DNA of 12,503 nucleotides from JBBIQS01 sp037442205 (GTDB taxonomy: Bacteria > Myxococcota > Myxococcia > Myxococcales > UBA5297). The stretch is taken from the NCBI GenBank assembly GCA_037442205.1, contig JBBIQS010000134.1, positions 1-12,503 of the forward strand, given 5' to 3'. The translations under genes and the position numbers were made by a program. Position 1 is the first letter of the stretch; every line of letters begins with the position of its first letter. Below are positions 1 to 8,536 of this stretch, in pieces. The notes under the pieces are model-generated. The model did no database searches and was not told where the DNA came from. It saw nothing but the letters and a program-made list of their open reading frames with translations.

Positions 1-2
1 CG

Positions 3-428
3 GCTCCCGCACCTCTGGCGGCGAGCGCGCCGCCCCAGGTCGAGGCGCGTGCGCTCCCACCGAAGCCGGCGGCGCCGCGCCCGGTGCCGAGCGCTCCCTC
101 CCGGCCTCGGGACGAGGCGGTCTCGGCGACCGACGCCGAGCTCGCCCGAGAGCGCGCGACCCTCGAGGAGGCGCGCAGCGCCCTGGTCCGAGGCAACGCC
201 GCCGAGGCGATCGAGGCGGTGCAGCGCCACGCGGAGCGATTCCCCGATGGCCGCCTCGCCGAAGAGCGCGAGAGCATCCACGTCCAGTCCCTGCTCGCGC
301 TCGGCTTCCGCGAAGAGGCCGTCGACCGCGCGCGCCGCTTCAAGGCCCGCTATCCCGCCAGCATCTTCCTCCCGGTGGTCGAAGCTGCCCTGTCCCCGGG
401 GCGAGATGCCGGTGAAACGGGAAATTGA
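3..428 (+). CDS. C-terminal part of TPR-like hypothetical protein (5' truncated)
   Basis: The frame is open from the first bases of the window, so the true start lies outside it. The visible start consists of a Pro/Ala-rich linker (about residues 1-35 of the visible part), then a helical segment beginning ELARERATLEEARSALVRG and ending FKARYPASIFLPVVEAAL. The pattern of two helix-turn-helix units with Ala at packing positions, 'HAERFPDG' and 'ARYPAS' turns is what is seen in TPR/BamD-like domains. In myxobacteria such tails commonly close proteins encoded next to ECF sigma factors, with an N-terminal membrane segment and a Pro/Ala linker; that context cannot be checked here. A GTG at 84 could start a shorter 114-residue protein, but the upstream frame codes in the same style, so I take it as internal. 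It ends 52 bp before the lipoprotein gene and may share its transcript. Confidence 0.7.
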   Translation, partial: APAPLAASAPPQVEARALPPKPAAPRPVPSAPSRPRDEAVSATDAELARERATLEEARSALVRGNAAEAIEAVQRHAERFPDGRLAEERESIHVQSLLALGFREEAVDRARRFKARYPASIFLPVVEAALSPGRDAGETGN

Positions 429-480
429 TGCTTCCGACAATAGGAGGGCACGGCACCATTGCACTGCCCTTGGAGATCCC

Positions 481-2025
481 ATGAACCTTCGAACCCTTTC
501 CCTCCTCGCCGCTCTGACGGCGATCTGCGCCTGCGACAACACCATCCACGCCGGCGACCCCGACGGCGGCTCACCTCCCGCCGATTCCGACGGCGGCACG
601 CCGTCTGCCAGATGCCAGAACGGGATCAAGGATGGCGACGAGACCGACGTGGACTGCGGCGGCTCTTGCGGTGTGTGCCCGGAGAAGAAGGGCTGCAGTG
701 CCGGGAGCGACTGCGCCTCGGGGAGCTGCCGCGCCGGCGCCTGCGACCCGTCCTGCAGCGAGGCGAACGGCGGCTGCGACAGCCACGCCAGCTGCGCCAA
801 CACGCCCACAGCCCGGACCTGCACCTGCCCGACCGGCTACGCTGGTGGCGGACTGACTTGCACCCCCTCGGCGCTGCAGCCCGACGCCCCCTGGCCGATG
901 CTCGGGCACGATCCCCAGCACACCGGCCGCAGCGCCGCGGTCGGCGCTTCGACGCCGCACCTCAAGTACCAGAGAACCATCCCCGACTTCGGCGACCCCG
1001 GCACCCCCTGCTACCAGCCCGACAAGAACAAGTTGATCGGCGCACCCGTGATTTCCGCCGCCGGAGGCGTTTTCTTCACCTACCACCGCTCGCACCTGCC
1101 GTACCGAAACGGGTGCAACTTCTGGGTCGACGAATGGGATCTCATTGGCTGGAACGCCCAGGGCGGAATGACCTGGCGCACCGCCCACGAATTGAATTCG
1201 AGCCTCACCACTCCGGCAATCGGATGGGACGGAGCACTCTACGCGTCCCACAGCGCGGGCATCGATGCGATCAACCCCAACGGTACGCAGCAGTGGTCTC
1301 TCGCGAACGCCTCAAGGAAGGCCTCGCCCGTCATGGGCGGCGATCGCACTCTCTACACCGTCTACAACACGAGCCTTACCGCGGTCGACGCCGTGACCGG
1401 GCTGCAGAAGTGGACCTTCGCCATGGCCGGCTGCACGGACCCCTCGTCGCCGGCGCTGGCCGCCGACAGCACGGTCTACGTCGGTTGTGCCAGCAACGGC
1501 CTCTTCGCCGTCAACCCGGACGGAACCAAGAAGTGGTCGCTGCCCATTCTCTTCCTCGACACCGCGTCCCCGACAGTCGGCGCCGACGGGACCATCTACC
1601 TCGGCAGCCACGACAAGAAGCTCCACGCCATCAACCCCGACGGCACCGAGAAGTGGGCGTTTGTCACCGCTGGCTGGGTCGGCCCTCCCTCGATTGCGGC
1701 GGACGGCACCATCGTCCTCGCCAGCGACGATTTCAAGCTCTACGCCGTCCATCCCGACGGGACGCAGAAGTGGGCCTTCGATACCAAGGGAAACGGATCC
1801 AGCTTCCAGCCTACGCTCGACGCCGACGGGACCGCCTACATCGGCATCGATATCCCCAATGCCGGCGACGTGATCTACGCGGTCAAAGCCGACGGGACTC
1901 AGAAGTGGGCATACACCGGCGACGCCAACCAGCTCACCCTGACCATCGGCTCGTCGCCGGCCATCGCTGGCGACGGGACTATCCTCGTCAGCAACGGCGA
2001 CAGCTTGCTGGCGATCGGGCCTTAG
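481..2025 (+). CDS. Surface lipoprotein: Cys-rich/EGF-like stalk plus PQQ-like beta-propeller
   Basis: 514 residues. The ATG at 481 is chosen because GGAGA lies 5 nt upstream and the start yields a lipoprotein signal: hydrophobic residues 6-17 and a lipobox-like ICA-C with Cys18 as the lipidated residue. The frame is open further upstream, but without a signal peptide there. Residues 19-44 form a Gly/Pro/Asp linker. Residues 45-87 carry the myxobacterial Cys-rich motif (NGIKDGDETDVDCGGSCGVC); 88-127 are EGF-like with six Cys. From residue 137 (PWPMLGHDPQHTGRS) to the end is a beta-propeller with repeated blades ending in the pattern A-x-x-PDGT-x-KW, typical of the PQQ/YWTD-like family. No catalytic residues of quinoprotein dehydrogenases are evident, so a binding or scaffolding role on the outer membrane is more likely than an enzyme. 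The location is inferred from the lipobox; the ligand is unknown. Confidence 0.85.
   Translation: MNLRTLSLLAALTAICACDNTIHAGDPDGGSPPADSDGGTPSARCQNGIKDGDETDVDCGGSCGVCPEKKGCSAGSDCASGSCRAGACDPSCSEANGGCDSHASCANTPTARTCTCPTGYAGGGLTCTPSALQPDAPWPMLGHDPQHTGRSAAVGASTPHLKYQRTIPDFGDPGTPCYQPDKNKLIGAPVISAAGGVFFTYHRSHLPYRNGCNFWVDEWDLIGWNAQGGMTWRTAHELNSSLTTPAIGWDGALYASHSAGIDAINPNGTQQWSLANASRKASPVMGGDRTLYTVYNTSLTAVDAVTGLQKWTFAMAGCTDPSSPALAADSTVYVGCASNGLFAVNPDGTKKWSLPILFLDTASPTVGADGTIYLGSHDKKLHAINPDGTEKWAFVTAGWVGPPSIAADGTIVLASDDFKLYAVHPDGTQKWAFDTKGNGSSFQPTLDADGTAYIGIDIPNAGDVIYAVKADGTQKWAYTGDANQLTLTIGSSPAIAGDGTILVSNGDSLLAIGP
1501..1908 (+). repeat. Propeller-blade coding repeats (4 clear copies)
   Basis: Four 36-bp segments at 1501-1536, 1621-1656, 1738-1773 and 1873-1908 encode the blade motif hydrophobic-x-A-x-x-x-(P/A)-DGT-x-KW and share the DNA core GACGG(G/C/A)AC...AAGTGG. 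Spacings are 120, 117 and 135 bp, one blade each. Weaker copies lie upstream (around 1258-1296 and 1375-1413). This is internal protein repetition, not a mobile repeat. Confidence 0.8.
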
Positions 2026-2048
2026 GGAGGAGTCGACCAGTCCCGTAG

Positions 2049-2079
2049 CGGCGGCCGGCGGAGGCTTCGCCGGCCGTCG
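2049..2079. terminator. Strong GC hairpin between convergent genes
   Basis: CGGCCGGCG (2052-2060) and CGCCGGCCG (2068-2076) are perfect inverted repeats with a 7-nt loop. The stem extends by one G-T and two more pairs to 2049/2079. It lies 23 bp after the lipoprotein stop and 74 bp beyond the stop of the minus-strand gene. There is no T-run on either side, so it is not a textbook intrinsic terminator. In a GC-rich genome a hairpin here probably ends or protects both transcripts. Confidence 0.55.
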
Positions 2080-2153
2080 GCGCTGCCCGACGCCTCGACA
2101 TGTCATTGCGCCTTCGGGGCCGCTCCTCGGGCGAAGCCGCGAAAGAGTGCTCG

Positions 2154-3342
2154 CTACTGCTTCTTCTCCAGCATCTTCTTGGCCTGCACCCGGATGACCG
2201 AGGGGACGTTCTTGTCGCCGGCGAAGTCGCGGATCTCGCTCTGGCGCATGGTGATCAGGAAGCGCAGCGCGATCGCCAGCGGGACCTTGGGGTTCTGGAC
2301 CAGGGCGTGGCGGATCCGGTACTGCCGGGTCCACTCGCGCTTGTTCATGATCACGCGCAGCACGTCCTCGGGGCAGGTCCTGGAGTGGGCGTAGGCGAAG
2401 ACCTCGCCGTCGGTGATGCGCGGGCTGTTGATCACCGCCAGCGCCACCAGCTTGTTGGAGTCGCGCGAGAGGATGCCGCGGGCCTCGCGGTTGCCCAGGG
2501 TGGCCAGCTTGATCTTCTCGGAAATGGTCATCTTGCTGACCCGCTGGGTCAGCGTCAGCCGCTTGCCGTCCTCCATCGGCGGCGCCGCCTGGTCGGTCAG
2601 CGCCTCGCCGAATTCCTGGATCAGCGCCTCGGCCGAGTTCTCGGCGGCGACCTGGGCCTCCTGCGACTCGGGGGCCGCCGGCGGAGCCCCGTGGATGCGG
2701 ACGTGGGCCTCGATCATCGCCGGCAGGTCGGCGAGCACCAGCCCGCTGCGGATGGCGAAGTCGCAGGTCAGGTCGACGATGGCCTTCGAGTTGTTGGGGT
2801 TGTTGATCACCGCGCGCAGCACCCGCTCCTCGCGCAGGATTCTCAGCTGGTTGTTGCTGATGATCTCCAGCAGCTTGGGGCTGGTGGTCCCCTCGGCGAT
2901 CAGGGCCACCGTCTTGTCGGCGGCGGTGTTGTTGAGGGCGAGGTACTCCAGCGGCGCATCCTTGCCGGCCAGCATCTCGGCGAAGAAGTGCAGCACCCGC
3001 GGCGACTGGCCTTCGTCGCGCAGGGCCACCGAGAGGATCTTGTCCGGCAGGCCGGCGGCGGTCTTCTTGGCCGAGGCGACGATCCCCTGATCGGCGTCCA
3101 GGGCCAGCATCGCCAGGCAGTGGGCCATGTCCGAGGGCGACAGCGGCACCAACCCCTTGGCGGCCATGCCCCGCAGCGGCACCGGGCTCTTGGGATCGAC
3201 GTGCTTGCGGAAGTTGGGCGGCAGCCGCTCCGCCGACAGCAGCGCGACCTCGGGGAACGGATCGTCGACCGCGACCTCGATCGCGGGCTGGGGCGCCGGC
3301 TCGGGGGGCGGGCCGATCTGGCCGTCGTCGCTGCCGGGGAGA

Positions 3343-3359
<17 letters not shown>
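2154..3359 (-). CDS. Hypothetical alpha-solenoid (HEAT-like) protein downstream of coaX
   Basis: 401 residues, no signal peptide or membrane segment, so cytoplasmic. Residues 1-35 are acidic and Pro-rich and probably disordered. Residues 60-220 and 265-400 are helical, with short repeated units such as ALNNTAADKTVALIAEG, IISNNQLRILREERVLRAVINNPNN and AVINSPRITDGEVFAYAHS. The recurring 'NNP/NSP' turn before a helix resembles HEAT-like or leucine-rich-variant solenoids. A linker of Ala/Pro/Glu (about 225-262) separates the two halves. I do not recognise a catalytic motif and can assign no function. The ATG at 3359 overlaps the end of coaX by 17 nt, and GAGG sits about 8 nt upstream, so the two are probably co-transcribed and possibly translationally coupled. 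Confidence 0.8.
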
Positions 3360-4107
<748 letters not shown>

Positions 4108-4239
4108 CGCCTTGTCTCCAGTGTCGTTCGAGTGACTGATCTGAGCCGATCGCGGCGCCGGCAGCAAGCGGCATCTGTGCGGGGGCAAGCGCGCCGGGGG
4201 CCGGGCGTAGCCAGGGAGGAGAGTCCGCTCGGGGCAGCC

Positions 4240-4267
4240 TTGACAGCCCACCCCGGGCGGCGACAAT
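4240..4267 (+). promoter_or_regulatory. Sigma70-like promoter for TPR-CPBP pair
   Basis: A perfect -35 TTGACA (4240-4245), a 16-bp spacer and GACAAT (4262-4267, 4 of 6 matching the -10 consensus). Transcription would start near 4274, leaving a leader of about 29 nt before the ATG at 4303. The -10 lies inside a palindrome (4257-4273). Confidence 0.5.
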
Positions 4268-4273
4268 CGCCGC
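4257..4273. promoter_or_regulatory. Palindrome overlapping the -10 element (operator candidate)
   Basis: GCGGCGA, CAA, TCGCCGC: a perfect 7-bp inverted repeat with a 3-bp centre covering the putative -10 box. Its position suits a repressor site. In RNA only its 3' part would be transcribed, so an RNA hairpin role is unlikely if the start is near 4274. Confidence 0.35.
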
Positions 4274-4302
4274 TTCCTTAGGCGGGGGCCAAGGCAGCCG
4301 AC

Positions 4303-5040
4303 ATGGGACGTTTCTTCAATCGAGAAGCCGGGGTGGTGGCGCTCAGCCTGCTGGTGGCCGGGCTGGCGGTCGGCCTGCTTGCCGAGCTGCGGCCGTGGCT
4401 GGTGGCGGTGGTGAGCGTGGCGGTGGTGGCCATCCTCCACTGGCCGCTGACCATCACCTTCCAGCGCTGGGCGCTGGAGTACTACAGCGACCACGGCAAG
4501 CTGCAGCGGGCGCTCGAGCTGGCGATCGAGATCCGCGAGTCGGCGGTCACCCGCAGCGAGCGCGACAAGGCCTACTTCGACGTGGGCCTGGTCCACGTGG
4601 CGCGCGGCGACTACGAGAAGGCGCTGGACAACCTGCGCAAGCCGGTGCTGACCAACCAGAAGCCGCTGACCCGGGCGCTGGTCGAGGCGGTCACCGGCTA
4701 CTGCCTGGCGTGGCTGGGGCGCGACCTGGAGAAGGCCGAGCCGCTGATCAAAGGCGCGATCAAGGCCGCCCCGCAGGAGCCGCTCTTCGGCTACTTCCTC
4801 GGGCTGCTGCGCTACAAGCAGGGGCTTCTCGCCGAGGCCAGGTCGCTCATCGAGAAGTCCCTTGCCGATGAGCCGGACCTCAAGATGCCGTACCCCGGCG
4901 AGCGCCCGTTCGTGCTGGCGCAAGTGCTCAAAGGCCTGGGGCAGGCGGCGGAGATGACCGCGCAGTTGGAGAAGGCCAAGGCGGCCGGCGGGCGCTTCGG
5001 AGAGATGGCGGCGCGCGAGCTGGGCGGGCAGGCCGCCTGA
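4303..5040 (+). CDS. Membrane-anchored TPR protein, function unknown
   Basis: 245 residues. Two hydrophobic segments (about 11-28 and 32-47) with a short turn at GLLAELRPW form an N-terminal membrane hairpin. The rest (55-245) is soluble and helical. TPR-type units are visible: AYFDVGLVHVARGDYEKALDNL (90-111) has the G-Y-A pattern, and LFGYFLGLLRYKQGLLAEARSLIEKSL (161-187) is another. A hairpin of two segments would place both ends, and the TPRs, on the cytoplasmic side. The start ATG is 29 nt after the predicted transcription start, with a weak ribosome site (AAGG). It is followed 18 nt later by the CPBP protease gene on the same strand, so a joint role, such as an adaptor for the protease, is possible but only inferred from proximity. 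Confidence 0.8.
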   Translation: MGRFFNREAGVVALSLLVAGLAVGLLAELRPWLVAVVSVAVVAILHWPLTITFQRWALEYYSDHGKLQRALELAIEIRESAVTRSERDKAYFDVGLVHVARGDYEKALDNLRKPVLTNQKPLTRALVEAVTGYCLAWLGRDLEKAEPLIKGAIKAAPQEPLFGYFLGLLRYKQGLLAEARSLIEKSLADEPDLKMPYPGERPFVLAQVLKGLGQAAEMTAQLEKAKAAGGRFGEMAARELGGQAA

Positions 5041-5058
5041 CGGCCGGTTGGGAGTCCC

Positions 5059-6273
5059 TTGGAACCGTCCGACGACAGCGCGCGACTCACCATCGCCGAG
5101 CAGCCGGCGCTCCTCCCCTACGCGCTGCTGCTGCTGGCCCAGCTCTTCTTCGCCGCGCAGCTGCAGACGGCGAGCGTGCCCTATGGGCTCATCGTCTCCG
5201 AGGTGCTGTTCTTCGGCGCCCCGACCTGGATGTGGCTGGCGGCCAAGAACTTCCCGGTGCGCGACTTCCTCGGGCTGCGCCTGCCGTCGTGGAAGCTCAT
5301 CGCCCTGGGAGCGGCGCTGGGGGCGGCCAACTTCCTGGTCGCGGGCACCCTCCAGGTGCTGGTCCGGCGCTTGATGTCCCCGGAGCTGCTCAAGCTCTTC
5401 GACATCAGCCACATCTTCGCCGGCGCCGGGCCGTTCGAGCTGGGGACGCTGCTGGTGGCGCTGTCGGTGGCCGCGCCGATCTGCGAGGAGATGCTGTTCC
5501 GCGGCTACCTGCAGACGGTCTTCGGCGCCCGGCTTGGGATGCGGGCAGGGATCGTCGTCAGCGCCGTCCTCTTCGCGCTGCTGCACTTCGACCCGGTGGG
5601 AATGCTGGCGCGCATCGAGCTGGGCGTGCTCTTCGGAGCGCTGGTGTTCTGGTCGAGGTCGCTGTGGCCGGCGGTGGCCGCCCACGCGGTCAACAACCTC
5701 ATTGCCTCGATCCTGTTCATCGTTTCGCTCGGCTCCGGCGGGTCGCAGCCGCAGGCCGAGCCGGCCCTGGGACCGACCCTCGCCGGCGGGCTGGTGGCGC
5801 TGCTGGCCACCGCGGGCCTGCTCGCGGCCTTCCGCCGCCTGGCGGGCGCCGCGCCGTCGACCGGCGGCTCCTACACGAGCCTGGCCCGACCCGGCGCCGA
5901 CCATTCGTTCCGGGCCTCCCGGGCGCGGGCCCCGGCGCTGTTCGCGATGGCGTTCTTCGCGGCCTCGACGGCGATCTTCCTGGCGCTGGATTGGCGGGGA
6001 GCGGAGGCCAACTTCATCGACGAGGCGACCCCGACCTCCAAGATCCTGGATCGGGTTCCCGACCAGGCTGAGCGCAAGGATCTCGAGGAGCGGCTGCGCC
6101 AGGCCCATCGGCTGGCGCGACAGGGAAAGCTCGGCCTGGACCAGTACCGGCAGCTGCGCACCGAGCTCTTCGGGACCGCGGAACAGCGCAAGGAGAAGGT
6201 GCCACTCGATCCGGCGAGCATCGCGCGGGCGCTGGAGGCGGCGTCGCCGGCGCTGGGCGGGTCGGGCGGCTAG
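5059..6273 (+). CDS. CPBP-family intramembrane metalloprotease with extra TM and SHOCT-like tail
   Basis: 404 residues starting at TTG (5059), chosen because GGAG lies 4 nt upstream and the next frame start is far inside. Several membrane segments run from residue 20 to 260. The CPBP (Abi/CAAX protease-like) motifs are complete: EEMLFRGY with Glu143, Glu144 and Arg148; FALLHF with His176; and HAVNN with His209 and Asn213. These form the zinc/glutamate active site inside the membrane. After the core comes a linker (262-288), an additional hydrophobic segment (291-310), and a soluble charged tail. Residues 341-371 of the tail (LEERLRQAHRLARQGKLGL...LRTELFG) resemble the short SHOCT helical hairpin. 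Plain CPBP proteins are usually about 200-300 residues, so the tail is an addition. The substrate is unknown; families of this type process prenylated proteins or peptides, or act in bacteriocin immunity. Second gene after the TPR protein. Confidence 0.88.
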   Translation: MEPSDDSARLTIAEQPALLPYALLLLAQLFFAAQLQTASVPYGLIVSEVLFFGAPTWMWLAAKNFPVRDFLGLRLPSWKLIALGAALGAANFLVAGTLQVLVRRLMSPELLKLFDISHIFAGAGPFELGTLLVALSVAAPICEEMLFRGYLQTVFGARLGMRAGIVVSAVLFALLHFDPVGMLARIELGVLFGALVFWSRSLWPAVAAHAVNNLIASILFIVSLGSGGSQPQAEPALGPTLAGGLVALLATAGLLAAFRRLAGAAPSTGGSYTSLARPGADHSFRASRARAPALFAMAFFAASTAIFLALDWRGAEANFIDEATPTSKILDRVPDQAERKDLEERLRQAHRLARQGKLGLDQYRQLRTELFGTAEQRKEKVPLDPASIARALEAASPALGGSGG

Positions 6274-6276
6274 GCC

Positions 6277-7086
6277 TCAGGGGCCCGCCGGCGCATCGGA
6301 AAGCTCGGCGATCTCGGCCACCTGCCCGGCCTCGAGCCGCACCTCGCCCGACGGCAGCTTGAGGACCGCCGAGCCCTCGGCGACCAGGATCCGGCGGACC
6401 TCGGTCAGGTCCAGCGGCAGCGGCAGATCGCCGGCGATGGCGGTGGCGTTGTCCTGCAGCTCCACCACCACCGCGCCCTGGGCCTTCATCAGCCGGCGCC
6501 GGCCGTCGCCTCCGACCAGCGGGCGCTTGAGCGCGTGCATGTAGCGCCCGGGAGTCGGCGGCGGCCCGACCCGCTGCGGCTCCTGCCCTCCTCCGCCCGA
6601 GCCGCCGGGCGTGAAGAAGAAGCCCAGCGCCTTCTGCGTCTCCTTGTCTTCCTCGGCCTTGGGCAGCGCCTTGCCGCTCTCGGCCGGCTCGTAGCGGGAG
6701 CGGGTCAGCAGCAGCCCGACCTGCTTCTCCTGCGCCCGATCGGTGATCACCAGCGCCAGCCGGCTGGCCTCGTTGCCGGCGGGCATCGACAGCGCCTTGA
6801 GCGACGACAGCCGATGGCGCCCGGATCCCAGCGCCACCATGGCCCCGTTGAGCCCCTCCAGCACCGCCGGCCCCTTGTCGACCGAGATGGTGGCGTCGCC
6901 GCGCAGCATCGTCCCCGGCTTGGCGGCGCGGACGACCGCCGGATCGCCGTAGCTCACCTGGCCGCCGCCGGAGATGGCGTAGAGGCCGGCCACCGGCTCC
7001 CGGCTGCCCTCGCCGCGGCACGAGGCGAGCAGCGCTGCGCAGGCGAGCGCGAACAGGCGGGCGCGCGTGGGCCGGGGTTGCGACAT
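6277..7086 (-). CDS. Lipoprotein with FecR-like beta domain
   Basis: 269 residues. The N-terminus has Arg residues, a hydrophobic stretch (LFALACAALL) and lipobox LAS-C with Cys23, so it is an exported lipoprotein. Residues 34-100 (GQVSYGDPAVVRAAKPG..LRGDATISVDKGPAVLEGLNGAMVALGSG) have the alternating pattern of FecR-type beta-sandwich domains, in which 'GD.I.T...S.A.l....G....L' recurs. A second all-beta stretch (about 198-265) repeats that look (ILVAEGSAVLKLPSGEVRLEAGQ). A charged and Gly-rich linker lies between (about 130-180). It is not a full FecR regulator, since no cytoplasmic anti-sigma part exists. The ATG at 7086 has GAGAGG 7 nt upstream and sits 18 nt after the kinase stop, so it is the second gene of that operon and may be the kinase's envelope partner (inference). 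Its stop is only 3 bp from that of the convergent CPBP gene. Confidence 0.82.
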   Translation of the reverse strand: MSQPRPTRARLFALACAALLASCRGEGSREPVAGLYAISGGGQVSYGDPAVVRAAKPGTMLRGDATISVDKGPAVLEGLNGAMVALGSGRHRLSSLKALSMPAGNEASRLALVITDRAQEKQVGLLLTRSRYEPAESGKALPKAEEDKETQKALGFFFTPGGSGGGGQEPQRVGPPPTPGRYMHALKRPLVGGDGRRRLMKAQGAVVVELQDNATAIAGDLPLPLDLTEVRRILVAEGSAVLKLPSGEVRLEAGQVAEIAELSDAPAGP

Positions 7087-7104
7087 GGCGAAACCTCTCG
7101 CGTT

Positions 7105-8379
7105 CTAGGAGGAGGCGGGGGGCGTCGGCCCGGAGGGCGCCGCGGCAGCCGCCGGCGCTGGGACCTGCAGCTCGATCACGAACTTGGACCCGGTGAAGGC
7201 CCGCTGGCCCTCGGGCTGCGACTTGGGCGGGCTCTCGACGAACAGCCGGCCGCCGTGCGAATCGACGATCTTGCGAGCCACCGGCAGCCCCAGCCCGGTC
7301 ACCGCCACGTGGTGGGCGCCGCGGGCGTGGAAGAAGGGCTCGAAGATCTTGTCCTGCTCCTCGGGGACCACCCCGGCGCCCTGGTCGTAGACGTTGAGGC
7401 GCACCTTGCCGTCGACCTGCTCGATCTCCAGCAGCACCTCGCCCCCGTGCGGCGAGTACTCGACCGCGTTCTGCAGCACGTTGCCCAGCGCCTGGGGGAA
7501 GCGGGCCGGGTCGACCGAGAGGGTCAGCGAGGCCGGCGCGCTCAGCGACAGGTGGACCCGCTTCGGCTTGGCGGTGGTCAGCGACACCTGCTCCACCACG
7601 TGCTCGGCCAGCTTGACCACGTCCATCGGCTCGGTGCGCACCCGGTAGCTGCCGGTCTCCAGCACCGCGAAGTCGGAGAGGTTGTCGATGGTCCGCGACA
7701 GCCGCTCGGCGCTCTGGAGCATGCTCTCGATCACCTTCTTCTGGCGGTCGTTGAGCGCCCCCAGCTTCTCGCTCTGCAGGATCTTGAGGTAGCCGGCCAG
7801 CGGGGTGAGCGGGGTCGACAGCTCGTGGCTGATCGAGGCCATGAACTCGGTCTTGAACTCGTCCACCCGGCGCATCCGCTCGTTGGCCCCGGTCAGCTCG
7901 CGCACCTTGGCCTCGAGCTTCTCGACCAGGCTCTGGGTCAGGACCTTGAGGTAGCGCTTCTCGTCGCCGCCCTTGAGCTTGTCCTTCTTGCCGGCCAGGA
8001 ACTCGCGCAGCTGCCCGGGGAGCGCGGTCAGGTCGGGCGGGCTGGGGATGGTGCCGTCGCAGCCGGCCGACAGGGCCATGCCTCGCTCGGCGCCCACCTG
8101 GCCCATGGCCACGATCGGCAGCCCCTCCATCCCCAGGCGGCGCAGCCGGCTGGCCACCTCCATGCCGTCGAGATCGGGAAGGTGCAGGTCGAGCAGCGCC
8201 AGATCGGGATGGCAGGCTGTCGCCGCCTCGATCCCCGCCAGGCCACTGTTGACCTCGACCACCTCAAAACCGTTCGAGCGAAGCGCCGCCGCCACCGAGA
8301 GCCGCTGAGGGGTCTCGTCCTGGATCAGAAGCACGCGCGCCGTGCGCTCGCTCGACGTCCCTGCCGCCACGTCCGCCAT
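7105..8379 (-). CDS. Hybrid sensor: degenerate N-terminal receiver plus histidine kinase
   Basis: 424 residues, no membrane segment, so a soluble kinase. Residues 14-130 form a receiver domain with phospho-acceptor Asp64 (LLDLHLPDLDG). The acidic pair is reduced to Q20-D21-E22, the conserved Thr/Ser is Gly93 (IVAMGQ), and the conserved Lys is Ser113 (IPSP), so phosphorylation is doubtful. A coiled coil (140-172) leads to HisKA with His185 (SHELSTPLTPL). The HATPase_c part has N box GNVLQNAVEYSP (Asn304), G1 DQGAGV (332-337), F box FEPFF (346-350) and G2 TGLGLPVARK (361-370), all intact. The tail is Ala/Pro-rich. The ATG at 8379 is used because GGGAG lies 10 nt upstream and the product starts just before the receiver; the frame stays open to 8619, but that stretch has no domain. 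The partner regulator is not in the window; the FecR-like lipoprotein follows in the same operon. Confidence 0.92.
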   Translation of the reverse strand: MADVAAGTSSERTARVLLIQDETPQRLSVAAALRSNGFEVVEVNSGLAGIEAATACHPDLALLDLHLPDLDGMEVASRLRRLGMEGLPIVAMGQVGAERGMALSAGCDGTIPSPPDLTALPGQLREFLAGKKDKLKGGDEKRYLKVLTQSLVEKLEAKVRELTGANERMRRVDEFKTEFMASISHELSTPLTPLAGYLKILQSEKLGALNDRQKKVIESMLQSAERLSRTIDNLSDFAVLETGSYRVRTEPMDVVKLAEHVVEQVSLTTAKPKRVHLSLSAPASLTLSVDPARFPQALGNVLQNAVEYSPHGGEVLLEIEQVDGKVRLNVYDQGAGVVPEEQDKIFEPFFHARGAHHVAVTGLGLPVARKIVDSHGGRLFVESPPKSQPEGQRAFTGSKFVIELQVPAPAAAAAPSGPTPPASS

Positions 8380-8494
8380 CGAAGTCGCGCTCCCAGATGC
8401 TGGTCCCGGCCGCCCGGTGAGAGCAGCCGGCGATAGTCTGCGATCCCGCCCCTCCCAAAGCATCCGCCCCGTCAACGGCCGATTTGGGGCGGCG

Positions 8495-8500
8495 AGTATA
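8495..8500 (-). promoter_or_regulatory. -10-like element TATACT for kinase operon
   Basis: Read on the minus strand, 8500-8495 is TATACT (5 of 6 matches to TATAAT). No -35 match occurs 16-18 bp upstream, which would suit an activator-dependent promoter. Transcription would start near 8488, about 109 nt before the kinase ATG. Confidence 0.35.
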
Positions 8501-8536
8501 CCTCCGGCCGGCGGCGGGAGGGGCACTTCCTGGCAC

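Larger units (their letters stand above)
4108..4302. promoter_or_regulatory. Divergent intergenic promoter region (coaX / TPR gene)
   Basis: This 195-bp region separates the start codons of two divergent units and must hold both promoters unless one lies further upstream. A good candidate is seen only for the plus strand (4240-4267). On the minus strand the best pair (TTGCTG, 17 bp, TCAGAT) matches consensus poorly. Confidence 0.5.

Noticed and set aside
1501..1908. CRISPR-like regular repeats
   Set aside because: The 117-135 bp spaced repeats are in frame inside a protein gene and encode propeller blades.
459..2048. 529-codon plus-strand frame overlapping the lipoprotein
   Set aside because: Arg-rich alternate frame of the propeller repeats with no domain; the lipoprotein frame has a signal, a ribosome site and motifs.
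6535..8436. Plus-strand open frame of 633 codons
   Set aside because: It lies antisense to the lipoprotein and kinase genes, which have clear domains. Its His/Gln/Arg/Gly-rich product is what GC-rich antisense frames give.
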